Shown here one piece after another: positions 22,254-34,900 of a stretch of DNA of 64,000 nt. The first letter of the stretch is position 1, and every line of letters starts with the position of its first letter. A program made the translations under genes and the position numbers. Source of the stretch: Bostrychus sinensis (lineage: Eukaryota; Chordata; Actinopteri; Gobiiformes; Eleotridae); the NCBI GenBank assembly GCA_020698575.1, contig CM036252.1:32795659-32859658 (forward strand), written 5' to 3'. Under the pieces are notes generated by a model, which saw only the letters and a list, made by a program, of their open reading frames with translations, was not told where the DNA came from and searched no databases.

Positions 22254-23092
22254 TACATGCTAACAGGTTTTTCTCAGGGTGGTCCGGTACTCTGCCGTTG
22301 ATTCGCCTCCATAAACCCTTCAGCCAACTTCCCGGCAATGATATTAACTGTCCATATGCAGTATATGCACCATTACAGAACACTTTGCATGAAGAGCATG
22401 CCGGGAAACGGCGTATTTTGCAGACAGCAGACAGAGGAGCCACTGATGCACAGAGCAACACAGACGGAGCACTTCTGCAGGAGACGAACGAGTCCATCTG
22501 CTTTGTCTCACAGACGCAGCAGGTGAGTGTGAGCTGTCACCTCAGGGACCACACCAGGAAACTCTCCTCACAAAAGACATTCCTGCGCTGTGACTTGGCT
22601 CCAGCCCCTTCCTTCTGATCCCGCCCCCAACTGGAACGGGGTCCAATCGCCCGAGGGTGCTCATGACCCGACGCAGACTCACTCTAACAGCTGCATAGAG
22701 ACATCATCTGTCAGGGCTGTCAGCGCCGCCGCCGCCTCCAGCTCCTGACAACAACTCCAAACACGCATGTATCCAGCGCTGATGAAATAAATACAGTCTT
22801 TCATTGTGCCATCTGTGAGAGGCAGCCGCTCATCAGTCATGTCTCTGCAGCAGAAACATTTAAATTCACTCATGCTTGTCTTCTCACATCACTGTTGCAT
22901 TCAAACACTTGACATTACCTAGGAGCTAAGGAGGAGGCGCTGCTTAGGGCCAAGTGACTGAAATAAGCAAGAACAGGAATATCAAATATAGCGAGCTGTG
23001 TAAGTGGCACTGAACCAACTGCAGAGGATTTTTGCACTTGTCTTCTGATTCCAGGATGAGAGACCACCATGGAAAACACTGAATACTGTCCC
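22254..23092. other. Unannotated interval, possibly conserved non-coding
   Basis: Higher-complexity, moderately GC-rich DNA. The 22690-22900 part has no stop-free frame worth calling and no repeat signature. Constraint cannot be judged from one sequence. Confidence 0.25.
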
Positions 23093-23573
23093 AACCTATT
23101 TGACGGTGATGTTGCTCCTCCCTGCTTCGCATTGTGACAGTAACACTGTAATGTTTAGTTCAGTACAATTAATGGGCAGTTTATTCAGACAACCTGGTGC
23201 AAAGCTGCTCTTGTTGCTCATAAAATCAACATTAAAGCTACAATCCTGTTTATTTAAAAAGTATAAATTATCTAATAATTAAACAGAAGTAGATTCTGCA
23301 CATTTACTTCTGTATAGATCAGCCCAGTTAATGAATTATAGTTGACCTATATTAGACCACATGCATGAAAACACAATACCCTGCATTTTTTCTTTCTCCT
23401 TTATAATAAAGTGTATGGCACAAATCTATCAGAGCTGTAGAGGTACAGTCATGTCCTCAAGTCATAGGACTACTTTTTATTCATATATTTATCAGGAAAC
23501 GATAAAGATTTGGATTGATAAGCAGAATTAACAATGGTATTTATATTGGTAAAATCTTATCAATTCCCATCCA
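23093..23573 (+). repeat. Dispersed element, copy 1 (partner at 62370-62860)
   Basis: Ordered shared blocks include 'tgacggtgat', 'cctccctgcttcgcattgt', 'aaagctgctcttg', 'attaaagctacaatcctgtt', 'ataataaa' and the right end 'tcttatcaattcccatcc'. That end is the complement of a 'gggatgggaattgataaga' terminus. No left terminus was found in either copy. Confidence 0.75.
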
Positions 23574-23983
23574 TTCTCCCACCAGCTGTGCCCCCTTTTT
23601 CTTTTTGTCTTGTACCTGGAACATAACTTGCTCCGAGGGGGGTTTAGCTGTTCAGCGGGTGTTTCCATTGAGATCGCCCTCATGAGAAAGTATAGCAGCT
23701 TTGTGCAAACCCAGGGACCAGACATTGTCCATGTAAAGACTTGTGTTTATAATGACCATACATACAGTATTACATATATCACACATTAAAGTCATCATTA
23801 TTGTTGCCAATTTTTAATCTATTATTCATTTTCAATTGTTTTTATATTGCACAATGATCGGATTCATCCAGTTCTAAGAATACAGACTGTGCCTTTCTAA
23901 AACATTCCTTTTATACCCAATATACACATTTCTACAGAAACCCATAAAGTAAAAAAAATAAATAAATAAAAAATATATATATT

Positions 23984-24185
23984 GCTTGCCTCTCAGAAGT
24001 CATAAAGTGGAACAAAAAGGAGGATCACCAGAAGAGGCAGAAAATACCTTAAACAGGAAAAAAAATGCCCTTGCCTTTTGGGGTCATTAACAGGAGAGAA
24101 AATAATTTTGTACTTAGAAAACAGAGCACCAGGGGGGACCAAAACAAAAAAAAAAAAAAAACTGCGCTTGCCCTTCAGCAGTTCT
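23984..24185 (+). repeat. Second locus of the 'ctcaggggtcat' units
   Basis: Three units start near 23984, 24065 and 24165 ('cttgcctctcagaagtcata', 'cttgccttttggggtcatta', 'gcttgcccttcagcagtt'), separated by A-rich DNA. They share 'aacaggagagaaaata'-type spacers with the 4.8-5.2 kb locus. Confidence 0.65.
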
Positions 24186-24855
24186 GTACATCTCACTGAC
24201 ATGTTGACAAAACATAATTAGCTGCACAATGCTCATCAACCTCTTTTATGAGATTTGCAATGCAAACTATTAGATTTTGTTTTTATTTATATTTTACACA
24301 GTGTTTTCAGGACTGGGGTGGCACATTTTGGCCTCTTGTCTCATTTGGACATTTGTGTGCACGACTTTGGCTAAAATTTGGATGTCATTAGATATTTACT
24401 TGTCGAGAAGTTACAGTATTTCTCTGACAGACACAAGAGCGACCACACACAATCCTCTTGTCTTCATGCCAGGGTATAGAGATATCAGCTGTCACTTTCT
24501 TTCTAACAGCCCTTCAGTGCGCATGGAAGCATACACACACACACACATGCACGCACACACACACTTTTATTTGGTTCATATTCAAAAGCTAGGAAAATAG
24601 TAGTTGAAAAATACAAATGCATTGTTCCAACTCATATCAGGGTTTACTGTATGTATAGATCCACTATTACCCATTAACCACTAAACTTTTACTGCAGCAG
24701 TTTGTCTAATCCTTGTTAAACAAATTTAACTAAACATAGTGACTCCATGATAACATAAAAGCAGAGGGGCTACACCGCTGTCAAACAGGGCATCTACATC
24801 CTCCCCACTTCAGAGTGTCATTGTCCTCCTGTAGCGGGGGCATGCACACATTTTA
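24186..24855. other. Unannotated interval with (CA)n
   Basis: An interrupted (CA)n lies at 24533-24564. The 107-codon frame at 24277-24600 partly derives from it and shows no motif. Confidence 0.4.
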
Positions 24856-25110
24856 TACTGAAACACTGAAACACAGACTGAAACACTGAAACACAGACTG
24901 AAACACTGAAACACAGACTGAAACACTGAAACACAGACTGAAACACTGAAACACAGACTGAAACACTGAAATTCAAATTGAAACACAAACTGAAATACTG
25001 AAACACAAACTATAACACAAACTCAAACACTGAAACACAAACTCAAACACAAACCAAAACATTGACTGAAACACTGAAACACTAAAATACTAATTGACCC
25101 ACAAACCAAA
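24856..25110. repeat. 20-bp tandem array ('gaaacactgaaacacagact')
   Basis: About five near-identical units from 24860 to 24970, then degenerating 'aaacacaaactgaaac' variants to about 25110. Open frames on the minus strand (24818-25006) reflect the period and are not genes. Confidence 0.92.
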
Positions 25111-26139
25111 ACACTGAAAGTGCTTCCTGATACATTTGGTACTGTATATTTAGATAGAAAATCAAAGAAAGGAAATGTTTCAAAAGGAGCCAAAATATCG
25201 GTCTCTGAGGCTGTGGTTCACATGAGGACCTAGACCTCAATTGTAGGCCTCATGAAGGACTTTATTCAGAACTCTGCAGCCTCTCCAGTCTTAAACTGAA
25301 ATGCTCTCAGAACAGGACCAACATGCATTGCATACCCCACAGAGATATCCAGTTCCTTCCTGACAGTGTAGGTTCACTTGTGATGGCCCTATGGCTTAGG
25401 TGCTTCTGCCTATCTGACAGAGCTGGCTCTTTCGTCAGCAGAGGATTTCTCAGACACGCGTTCAGTAACATCCTGATCAGCGGCCAAGCCTAATATGGGC
25501 TGCCAGACCAGCTCCTAACTTCACCACCAGGATCATATTTTTTCAGAGCAGCCTGACCTTGACATATGAAAGTTATTTGTTTTAGATCATTCTTCAGAGT
25601 ATTAACGGCGCACTCATTTACTGACTGCTGGTATAAACACAAGCTGTGTTTAGCTTCGAATGGGTCCGAGCATTCCTGAATGACAGAGAAAGGCAAATAG
25701 CCCAGTCAGAGCTGTTGGCAAGCGCCATAGTAGAATAGAATATTGAATCTGCCCAAATATGGAAACATCCATAAAACAATGGCATCAGCAGCTGGCCTTT
25801 TTCAGGACGACTGTGTTTGTGGGCGTCCAAGTGAGGGGAGTGAAGTGGCATACATGCTTCCACACTCCAGAGCTGGGCTGTATCTCTCTTCAAACAGTGT
25901 CCGCACTCATAATGGCCAAACAAAAGACACCAGAGAGACAATTAGCTCCGTACCGTCGGGCCGAGTTTGTCCAAGCGTCACAGTGCACTTGTTTTTAGCT
26001 GTGAACAGAGAACTCACACACTGCTAGGAAGGCTCCAGAGCGCTGTGGCCCTGACCCAACCCATGGTGACTGTGTGGGCTTGACATGGAGAGTGTTACAG
26101 CGGGGCACACTTCAGCCTGGGCTCCACTTTCCATACATG
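25111..26139. other. Unannotated interval between two related arrays
   Basis: Several overlapping frames at 25618-26027 occur on both strands with no domain. No repeat was recognised. Confidence 0.35.
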
Positions 26140-26485
26140 TAAAAACATAGACTAAAATGCAAAAACTGACACTGAAACATGGACTGAAACACACATTGAA
26201 ACACTGAGAAACAGACCAAAACACTGAACCACAATAACCCAGACTTAAACATTGAAACAGACCAAAACACTGAAACACTAAAACACTTAAATACAAACTG
26301 AAACACAAACACTGACTTAAAACATGAAAACACTGACTGAAGCACTGAGACACAGACTGAAACAATGAAACACCGACTGAAGCACTGAATGACTGAAACA
26401 CAGAAATGTCTAATGAAACTACTGAAACAATAGAACACAGACTGAAATCCTAAAAGACAGACTGAAACACTGAAACACTGAAGCT
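26140..26485. repeat. Degenerate second array of the 'gaaacactgaaacac' motif
   Basis: Same motif as 24856-25110 but more diverged, with mixed 10-bp and 20-bp spacing. Two long minus-strand frames (26024-26401, 26112-26438) are translations of the repeat. Confidence 0.88.
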
Positions 26486-27394
26486 ACTCTGACGGGACAA
26501 GGACATGACAAAGACATCCAGAGTCCACCTGTCTGCAGGAGCCTAAATCACAGTAAGACATTCCAGTGATATTGATCTAAATGAGTATAAAGTCAGGTTG
26601 TTTTAATGGGCCAATGTTTCCTTCAGAGTCCTAATGGACAAGAGCTCAGCTAAGTGCATTATCTCTGAATATGCATCATCAATTTATAATAACATCATTT
26701 TTAATGCACTGCACCATACTAATGCACAATGTGTTATAACAGCACATCTACATCATGTATGATTATTATTATATGATTATTATTCATTACTCTTAACATT
26801 AGTTACATAATTATGATTCTCATCAGAAGATTTAGTGCTGGAGGTTTCACGGAGCTTCCAGGGAATCACTTCTGAGAAAATATATGAATATGGTTCAAAC
26901 TAATGAATATGAAGGCCCATTTGTCTATGTTGAATCATTAATGGATTACTATTGGCTCGAGTGACGCCAGACTACTGCTCTCTGTAAAGGTCAGACAAAG
27001 TAATGAACAGGTCGGGGCTCATTATGGCACAGACCCAGTGTAAGCAGGAAAGCAGCTATAGGAGGGAGATATTGAGGTCATGGCGACAAAATGGAGATGA
27101 TTCAGCCGTTGCATCTCATATGGGAGACTATAGGTGTAAGAGAGATAGAGGTAGGAGCGGGAGATAGCAGTCAGTCAGTGGGAATGACTGTGGGGCTGCA
27201 GTTTAAATGTCAACTCAAGGAAAGAGATCAAGGTCTGTGGAATATTCCTACATCAAATATATTTTCATTTGCTGTACAACTACAGATGTTGCCCAAATGT
27301 TTAGAGCTGTGTGAGAAGTGATGTGAATGCTAATTCAAGCACAGCAGCAGGAGCAAAGCTTGTAAGGACACCTGAACCTCTGTAGATATGATCA
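26486..27394. other. Unannotated AT-rich interval, possible conserved element
   Basis: 26860-26990 contains TAAT-core homeodomain-like words ('aatcattaatggattact') and no repeat signature, so it could be a conserved non-coding element. The 76-codon frame at 27091-27321 has no motif. Confidence 0.25.
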
Positions 27395-27640
27395 ATTTAT
27401 TTATTGATGTATCTATTTAGGTGGGGACAGTGCACTATAATGAACAATTGTATACATTTGTACAAACTGTAAATGAGCCAGATTGTAGCATAGTTGTTCA
27501 TTTTCATCTGTAAGTAATGAGGCAGGTAACACAGAACAATGTAAAGAATTAATGAAAAACCTAAAACACATAGATTCACATTAGGATAGTAGGACAATAT
27601 AAAGTTAGTTAAAATGATCACAGGACTGATTTCCTTAAAA
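27395..27640. repeat. Probable retroelement 3' end
   Basis: 'tttatttattgatgtatct' then 'ggtggggacagtgca' resembles a dispersed fish retroelement end in reverse orientation. The family was not identified. Confidence 0.35.
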
Positions 27641-28200
27641 AAAACTGTGTAAACAACATTTTCTTATATTTTTGGCAGGCTATTACAAAACTGACTTTGT
27701 CTGACTGACAGGACCGTTTGCCTAAATGTGTTTTTTTTTTTTTTTTTTTTTTTTTTCTGTGTGGGATCTCAACATCTCCTCTAGAACTTCTCACAGTTTT
27801 TGGTTTAATGTATTTAGAAAGTGGACAGTGGGCCAAGTTCATGAAGAGTTTGTATATCAAGCAGCAGTTTTTAAAGTGAATAAAGTTTTGGAAGTGAAGC
27901 ATTTTCTGTTTGTTTAAAAATATTACAGTATTGAAATTACCTGGGTTTCTACTGGGTTTCTAATTGTGAGTGACCAAGTTGTAATGCAGTAATCTATGTG
28001 TGACAAAATCACTGAATGTAGAAACATTTTTGTAATAATTGTTGAAATAGATGGTCTGATTTGTTAAAAATTTGTACATTTAACTTTTTTTTTACTCAAT
28101 TTCAACAGCTTTCTTCTTAAATGTATAGGCTGGAGTCATAAGGACATTGGTATGAGCAGTAGATTAGGAGAACCAGCATGGGGATGTAGTCAGGTTTGTT
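27641..28200. other. Unannotated interval with poly-T
   Basis: A 28-bp poly-T lies at 27729-27756. Frames across it are low complexity. Confidence 0.4.
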
Positions 28201-28254
28201 CACAGCTCTTAGAGGGGACCCTGGGAAAGTCATTATGACCTGGAACATTTAGTT

Positions 28255-28735
28255 TCAGAATGAGTTTATGTGGTATTGTTATTCCTTATGTATATGTCCT
28301 GTCTGAGAAGCTCAAAGGGATTATCAGCCAAAACAACATCCTGGTTCATTTCAAACCTGTTAATACTCTCAGACAAAAACTGGATCATCTCAAGGAGAAA
28401 ACTCCCAGTTACAAACAGAGCAGTGCTGTGTTTTCCATCCACTGCAGTGAGAACTGTAATGAACAGTACATTGAGAAACCAAAAAACCTCTGCACAAGCG
28501 GTTATACCAACACCGCAGGGCCAACACCAGAGGACCAGAGTCTGCAGTACACCTCCACCTGAAGGCCACAGACCACTCTTTTGAGGACAGTGAGGTCCGA
28601 ATCTTAGCTAAAGAGAAAGGATGGTTTGAGTGAGGAGTCAAAGAAGTAATCTTTGTCAAAAAAGAAAAACCTTCTTTGAACAGTCATGGTGGTCTAATAT
28701 ACAACCTTCCATCTGTTTGTAAATATATTTTCTTA
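28255..28735 (+). pseudogene. Penelope-like element C-terminus (GIY-YIG endonuclease remnant)
   Basis: The frame at 28260-28562 reads 'VLSEKLKGIISQNNILVHF', 'KPVNTLRQKLDHLKEKTPS' and 'VFSIHCSENCNEQYI'. After a frame change it continues 'HSFEDSEVRILAKEKGWFE' and 'GVKEVIFVKKEKPSLNSHGG'. This ordered pattern is typical of the C-terminal region that carries a GIY-YIG nuclease in fish Penelope-type elements. The 'YIG' glycine is Glu (QYIEKPK) and there are stops, so it is inactive. The RT domain is not present upstream. The family is assigned from memory; another GIY-YIG-bearing retroelement is possible. Confidence 0.6.
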
Positions 28736-29074
28736 AAACCCAAACAAAACAAACCAGTTTCACTCAGGTCATTAACATCAGAAGGAGCAGACTAAGGTAA
28801 CGGTCCTCAGGTGAGTAGCAACTGTCCCCCTTCACTCTAGCTGAGAACAATAGACATCTAATGCCCCAAAACTACTGTAGCCTTTCATTCACTCTAGACC
28901 AATGGAATTTGGTTTCAGGTCAAAACTCTTCCCTTCTAGGCTCTTGCCCTTCTTTTGAAATCATGTATTTGTGATTCAGTTAGCCTGGATGACTGAGAGT
29001 TTTCACTAACAAGCTCATCTGATTGTTCTATTTGTCCGTGACAGATCATTAGTGATCAATTTTATTTTATTTTT
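28736..29074. other. Unannotated interval
   Basis: Nothing recognised. Confidence 0.4.
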
Positions 29075-29480
29075 TTACTTCAGTGAAAGTACAGATAAAG
29101 CAGCAAAAATTGACTCAAGCAAAAGTCAAAGTATCACATGAACATTTCTACTTAAGTACTTACTTTCAAATGTACTTGTAAGTAAAAAAGTAAAAGTATT
29201 TCACACAGATTCAAGAACATATACATTTGTTAAATGTGAGGCATTTTGCTGAAAAACTGTGAAGAGAGTTTTTTTCTGAAGAGTATTTTACTTCTTCATT
29301 TTACTTCTTTTATACTTATGTACTGTCTACAATGACGACATGGCAAAAATGTATGATTTTAAACCAAACTCAAAATACTTTTACTTTAAACCAATTTAAA
29401 AAAGGGAATAAAAAGTACAAATACTTCCTCTAAAATGTAGTGCAAAATTTACTCAAGTGAAGTATAAATACATGAGCATA
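29075..29480. mobile_element. 'Tacttaagtaaaagta' MITE remnant
   Basis: Contains 'acttcagtgaaagtacagat', 'tacttaagtacttac', 'agtaaaaaagtaaaagtatt' and, in inverted form near 29440-29475, 'tactcaagtgaagtataaat'. This matches a common fish MITE pattern. Clean termini are not visible. Confidence 0.5.
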
Positions 29481-29603
29481 CATACCTAATTAAATTCCCC
29501 CACTGCATTTGTGGTTTATGTATTTTAACACATATAGCACTTCTGGCTCTCGAGATATTGTTTGTAATGTTAACGTGTGTTAGAATGCATGAAAGATATT
29601 TAA

Positions 29604-30149
29604 CCTGTTAAGCCCTGAGGCCTTTTTCCTGAAATTCTATATCTACATTTATTAAGGTTTTACTTAGCATTTACTAGGTGTACATAGCTAACCTTGGTAG
29701 CAAATTAATTGGTGGACTTTGGGGATTACTGTGGAAGAGAAATAATATTAATAAATTATATTGTTTGACCATAAATTGAGGTTGAAATGGATTATTCTAA
29801 TTTCCGCCTGAAAAAAAACACATATTTGCCTCCAAAAAAGCCTTTTTCCTTCCTGTAGTGAAGCAAATAACAACATAAATTGAAAATTTCACATATCTTG
29901 GTCTACTGCAGCAAAATTTGTGCCAAATAAACAAAGTAATGGAAAGATATACATGTTTTATTTTTTTTTTAATCCAGGCGGAATCCAACTGTTGAATAGA
30001 AATTGAAGTAGATAGTTTTGTTGCCACGAATTGTCCAGACACAAGGATGTCAAACATGTGTGTGTCAGCCGTTGTATCTCCTCGCTATGGTCCCAACAAG
30101 CGGACGCAAGGGGGCGGAGCCCCGTCGGGCTCTATTCGGGTTCAAGAGG
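29604..30149. mobile_element. TTAA-flanked MITE (546 bp)
   Basis: Left end 'cctgttaagccctgag', right end read inward 'cctcttgaacccgaatag'. TTAA flanks it at 29600-29603 and 30150-30153. The right part is GC-richer ('gcggacgcaagggggcggag'). No transposase was seen. Confidence 0.65.
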
Positions 30150-30153
30150 TTAA

Positions 30154-31613
30154 AGTTGATTTTTGTTATGGCTTTAATATTTGGATAAATACTACTGAAA
30201 TATTTATGCTTTTACATGCACATGCTGTCTACTGTAACAGGCTTTGATCAACACTGAATGACTTAAACGTACTGTATGCAAAACCAACATGTGGAACACA
30301 TCAGCAACGTGGATGTCCCAGATCAGTCGTGTGAAGGTCCTGAGCAGCTGGAACAGGTGAGGCTGTGTGGGTGGAGTTAATGTAAAGAATCGCGCTCCTA
30401 CACACTTGTGTATATTTCCTCAAACACTCGTGCCGCGTAATGGCAGCAAATGACAACGTGAAGTGTGCCCCATTACCGCTGGGACCGATCTGACGAGTGC
30501 TTTGCCTTCCTCTGTCAAACGCTGCCTGTCACCCTGCCCCCTCCCTCTTCACCGCGCTCACATGCAGGCTGCATAATGAAAAAGGCATGTGAGCGTACAC
30601 ACCTCTGTATTTCCATTTTCCTGGCTCATATATGCATACTCGCTGGCAGACAGTGCTCTCGCCCACTGCAGCCCGGGCCTGCCGTGAAGAGGCTGCTCAC
30701 ACCAGGAGGCGCTGGCAGCTCCGGTGCAAAAGCCAGCGTGAGAGACGAGCCCAAACTCTCCCTCTCTTTTCAGAAGACAGTCAAAATAGGACTGAAACAC
30801 CGCTTAGGGCCACTCTGTAGTAAACAGCAGAACCACACAACGTTTGGCACGCAGAGTCTGTCCCGGTTAGAGCGCTAATATTTGATATCTCTGTTTGCTT
30901 TGTTCCACGTTCTCTCTGTGTTTGGCGCTGGAATAAACAATGTGGTGTTGTTTGGCCGCAGCAGACGGTGCGAGTTCCAGAAGGAGATGTGCCTTTGTTG
31001 GGAGCAGCTCAGCCGTATGTTGATTCACACACGCCTGGCTCCCCCTTTTCTCTATCATTCACATCAACTCTGCTACATGAGTATTTGTGATGCCAGTTGA
31101 GATGGGTCTTCAGTAAGAATGTCCAATCTGACCTGGATCTCAGGAAGGGGCCAATTGCTGGTATGCAAGAATGTGGAAATTATGAGGACTCCCTTTGTGT
31201 TCATGTGGGAAAACAGACTCACCATTATTAAACATGAAGTATAACTTGAATATTTTTTGTAACACATGTATGTCCTGACAATGAAAAAACAGCAGCAGTG
31301 CCAAAATCCAAAACTCAGTGAACACACATCTGAGACCGGATTACCTCTCGAGGCTAGAAGACGGAATCTCATTAAAATGTTCTTGAGAAACTTGTAGAAA
31401 CAAAATGAACTTACAACTTCAGTACAGATTGCATAAATAATGTTATTCATTCTTCAAATGGATATTTACTTTCTTGAAGTAACCTATGATGCCTTGTAGA
31501 AAAGTTGTGTATCAAATATGAAAGAGCTATGATACCTCTTTACATTTGTCCATTGCACTTGATGATAAAAGGTGCATAATTTTGGCCACTATGTAAAAGT
31601 TACTACTTGCATT
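30154..31613. other. Unannotated interval, possible conserved element
   Basis: 30420-30640 is non-repetitive and moderately GC-rich, with 'ctgcataatgaaaaaggcat'. Frames at 30465-30878 (137 codons) and 31073-31450 minus (125 codons) have no domain, start context or splice evidence. Confidence 0.3.
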
Positions 31614-31990
31614 CAATTCAATTCAATTCAATTCAGGTTTATTTGTATGTCCCAGTATCACAACAAAAGTCACCTCAAAGGGCTTCACAAACAGTTGATC
31701 AAACATAAACACACAATCAGACTTAACACACAATCAACACAAACAATAACTACACTAAACTAAACAGACCCAGGACACTCCTGTCCTTAGACCCTCCTTC
31801 TCGGTAAGGAAAAACTCCTAAAAAAAACCCAGCTACGGGAAAAAAGAAGAAACCTTATGGAGCCCATATTGAAGGAGAGCTCCTCTCCCAGGACGGACAG
31901 GCAATGCGTCTAGGACTGTTAGTTCATTAGCTCATCTATAGGATCATAGATCAGTTCTGTAAGGATTCATCCAGACGAGAGTGGGTGAGA
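31614..31990. repeat. High-copy fish retroposon fragment with (ATTCA)n end
   Basis: 'attcaattcaattcaattca' then 'ggtttatttgtatgtcccag', 'cctcaaagggcttcacaaac' and 'aggaaaaactcctaaaaaaa', continuing to 'ctcccaggacggacagg'. I recognise this block order as a very common fish interspersed repeat, probably the reverse-oriented 3' part of a LINE. The class is not certain. Confidence 0.7.
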
Positions 31991-34446
31991 TAGGTTGAGG
32001 ATGTGCTGTACATGTGTTGTACCTATTTAAAGTGATTAAATATTAATAACCTTGAACATTCATGAACACATTCATGAATTAATTCCATAATGTTCTACAG
32101 TGAGACACACCACAGCAAAAGGCCTGATCCCAGAGAGCTGTCTGGAGTGAGGAAAGATGAAAGCAATCCTTTCCATCACAGAAACTCACCAGAGTTGTAG
32201 ACACATGTACTGAAGGAACTGCCCTGTCCATCTGTACTTTACCTTCTCTACCAGAATAAACATAAAAGGTCATAGTTGATTTGTGCCAAAAGAAGCATTG
32301 ATGTGTTCTGTAAATGTATAATAATCAAATTGATATATCTTTATGAATCCATTTCAGACTGACTGAGTATATAGCAGTCATGTTTCTGTCTTCCACATGA
32401 ATACCATCATCTCTGCCTGACTCGTGGTCCATTGTTTTTTATTAGTCTACTATGTGCATGAGGGTAGCTCATTTAGTTACGTGTTTTGCTGAAGATCAAA
32501 GATATTTTGGGGCATATGGAAGTGGAAGTGCCAGAGACAGAGGAATAAAGTGGACTAATCATGTGCGGGCCTGTCACGTGTTGTCTGCACTGGGTAATGG
32601 AGTGTGTCCCACCTGGCTGTGTCTTGATAATACACGGAGAGAGACGTGTGCGTTTGCCCATGTGCGGTGTATGTGAGCGGCTGAAACAGGGCTGAGCAGA
32701 ATGACCCAAATTGCAACAGCAACCTTAAAAAGCTCAGGTGGTAGTGTGGAAAATAAAAGCAGGATGGAGGAAGGCCTGTGGTGTGAACGTGTCCTTACAG
32801 TGATTTGGGCTGTTTTCTGAGCGAGGTGTGGCCTCTCAGCCCAGCGTGGCTCTGCAGCTGATTGGACGACACACTCACATACACACACAGACACATACAC
32901 ACACAGACACACACACACACATGCACACACACACACATGCACACACACAATCAGACACAGAACTGCGACAGCTGATCAGAGCCCTGTACTGTGTGTGATT
33001 AGTAATCAGCCACATTGTGTCTGAATGCAGATTGTTAACAGGGCGGGGCAGAGGGGTGGGGGGCTGCTCTTTCCACTATAGACCTCATCAGTGCTGCGGT
33101 CTTGCTCCAATCTGGCCTTTAAATCCAGGCTCAAGTGTATTCAAATGCATTCTAATTGAAGTCTTTAATGTTGGCTCTCATTATCATACACATATACCAC
33201 ACACTGCAGACTAAGGCACTGAGCAGCAGAGTTCACCTCGTGGCTTCTGCTGTGACAGTAGCATCAGGTTCAGGTTCTGAGGCTTACTCACCAGCAGTAC
33301 TGGACAATAGCCTCTCTGACAGTTTCATGTTTAGTTAATGAGGTTAATAATCATCAAAAGAAGCTTTCTCAAATGAAGATAAGTGTTATAATGTAAAAAG
33401 TTCAGCATATGTTTTATGAGAACCTAGCTAAAGTTTGACCAAGCACAAAACTGTAAAGAAGTAGTGAGCAGGAGTGAGGTACAGCAGAACCCTTTTTTCA
33501 GTTTATTTTCTGTAATTTTTCTACTGTGTCAGATGTGAATATATTTGTATTATCAGCAAATATAACATAATGAAGCAGTTTGGATACTCATCAAAGAACT
33601 TGGTTGGTCCCAGCAGTAGCATGCGTTTAAGCAGGCAAGCAGACACCATGACTTCATGAAGAATAAAATGTGGTCACATAGAGATTGGGAACGTGTTGTC
33701 ACATCAGCTATTTTCAAAAGTTAAAAACTGGAGCAATTTAGGATGTAATTGTCTCGAGTTAGCATTCATACAAAAGTGTTCTGATACTTTAGTGTGTGAT
33801 AAATATTCATCAAGAGTGAGGAAGCAGTTAAAAGAGTTGTTTCAAGGCTTTTTTTTTTCTGTTCCTAATGCTACTCTTATGGTATTTCACTGTCTGTGAC
33901 AACGCATGAGGCAGATTCATTGCTCAAGGGTTGTTACATGACGTAGATTCCCCATCTTTATAGCCTAATGACGACATTTAATTAAAAGCCACTAACTGCA
34001 ATCCCATCAGTGTTTGTGTTGTAGGCTGTTTTGAACTATTTCACACTCTTCCTATGTAATTACTCTTATTAACACTGTTTGTATACAAAACAAAGTCATC
34101 TCAACATTTTTTTTTTCCACAAAGTTGGCCTTCTCAGTCACCTTATCAAAGAAAGTGCCCACAGTTTTGTTTTTGTGGAGGATGGATAGAACATGAATGA
34201 TGTTACAGCCTTACAGAAGAGTGAGGCCTGTTCATCAGCACACACAGAGATCAACACTAGACCAGTGCACTGTTAATGCTGCTTCACTGTAATAAAACCT
34301 CAAAAGCAGCCTTACACATCACACCACAAACCTCCATTTAAAAACACTCATCTCTCTACTCAAGCTGCAAATCCAGTCAAAGTTAGTTTGGTCTTTTCTG
34401 AAGAAACATCCTGTATTTCCTACAGCTGAGTTTGTCCAGAATAACC
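31991..34446. other. Unannotated interval with (CA)n
   Basis: An interrupted (CA)n tract at 32872-32950 is the only repeat noted. Open frames such as 32574-32948 (minus) translate the microsatellite. 33930-34010 is AT-rich with 'gacatttaattaaaagccac' and may be non-coding constrained sequence, but this cannot be shown here. Confidence 0.35.
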
Positions 34447-34900
34447 AGAGCCTGTCAGGTCTCGGGGCCAGGGCGGTTGGTAATTTATTTTGATGTTTTG
34501 TTTTTGGTATTTTATTTTGGTAATTGTTTTGTTTCCGATTATTCACTGTTCCCTCTCGTTTCAGGTGTCTTGACTTCCCCTTCCCCGGTGTGTTCCCTCC
34601 CTGATGTGTTTCACCTGTGTGTAATTGTCTCGACCTTTCCCTCCTGTTTATAGTCTGCGTGTTCCCTGCACTCGTCGCCAGATTGTCTTGTGCAGTTCAT
34701 GTGTTTGTACGAGCCGTCCAGCCTTCCTGAGGATTTATTTTCTACCTGTACGTAAGAGCTTCCGTGTACCGGACCCGTTTTACCTTTGGCTTTTTTGCTT
34801 GTCTACTTGTAATAAAGGAATTTTTTTTTTTTTTTTTTTTTTTTTTGGGACTATTCTGTGTACTGTGTTTGTGTCCTCTCCTGGCTTTGACAGAGTCCAG
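34447..34900 (+). repeat. Retroelement-like 3' segment with polyadenylation signal and T tract
   Basis: Starts near 'agcctgtcaggtctc' and ends near 'tcctggctttgacagag'. C/T-rich 'ccctgatgtgtttcacctgt' precedes 'tgtaataaaggaa' and a 30-bp poly-T (34818-34847). This resembles a widespread fish repeat (LTR- or LINE-terminal). Frames at 34432-34653 and 34625-34960 lie within it and are not called. Confidence 0.4.

Noticed and set aside
24856..26485. CRISPR-like array of short repeats
   Set aside because: The units are contiguous tandem repeats without unique spacers, and the genome is that of a vertebrate.
30465..30878. 137-codon open frame
   Set aside because: No domain, no splice support and an overlapping antisense frame of similar length. 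The moderately GC-rich sequence makes chance frames longer.
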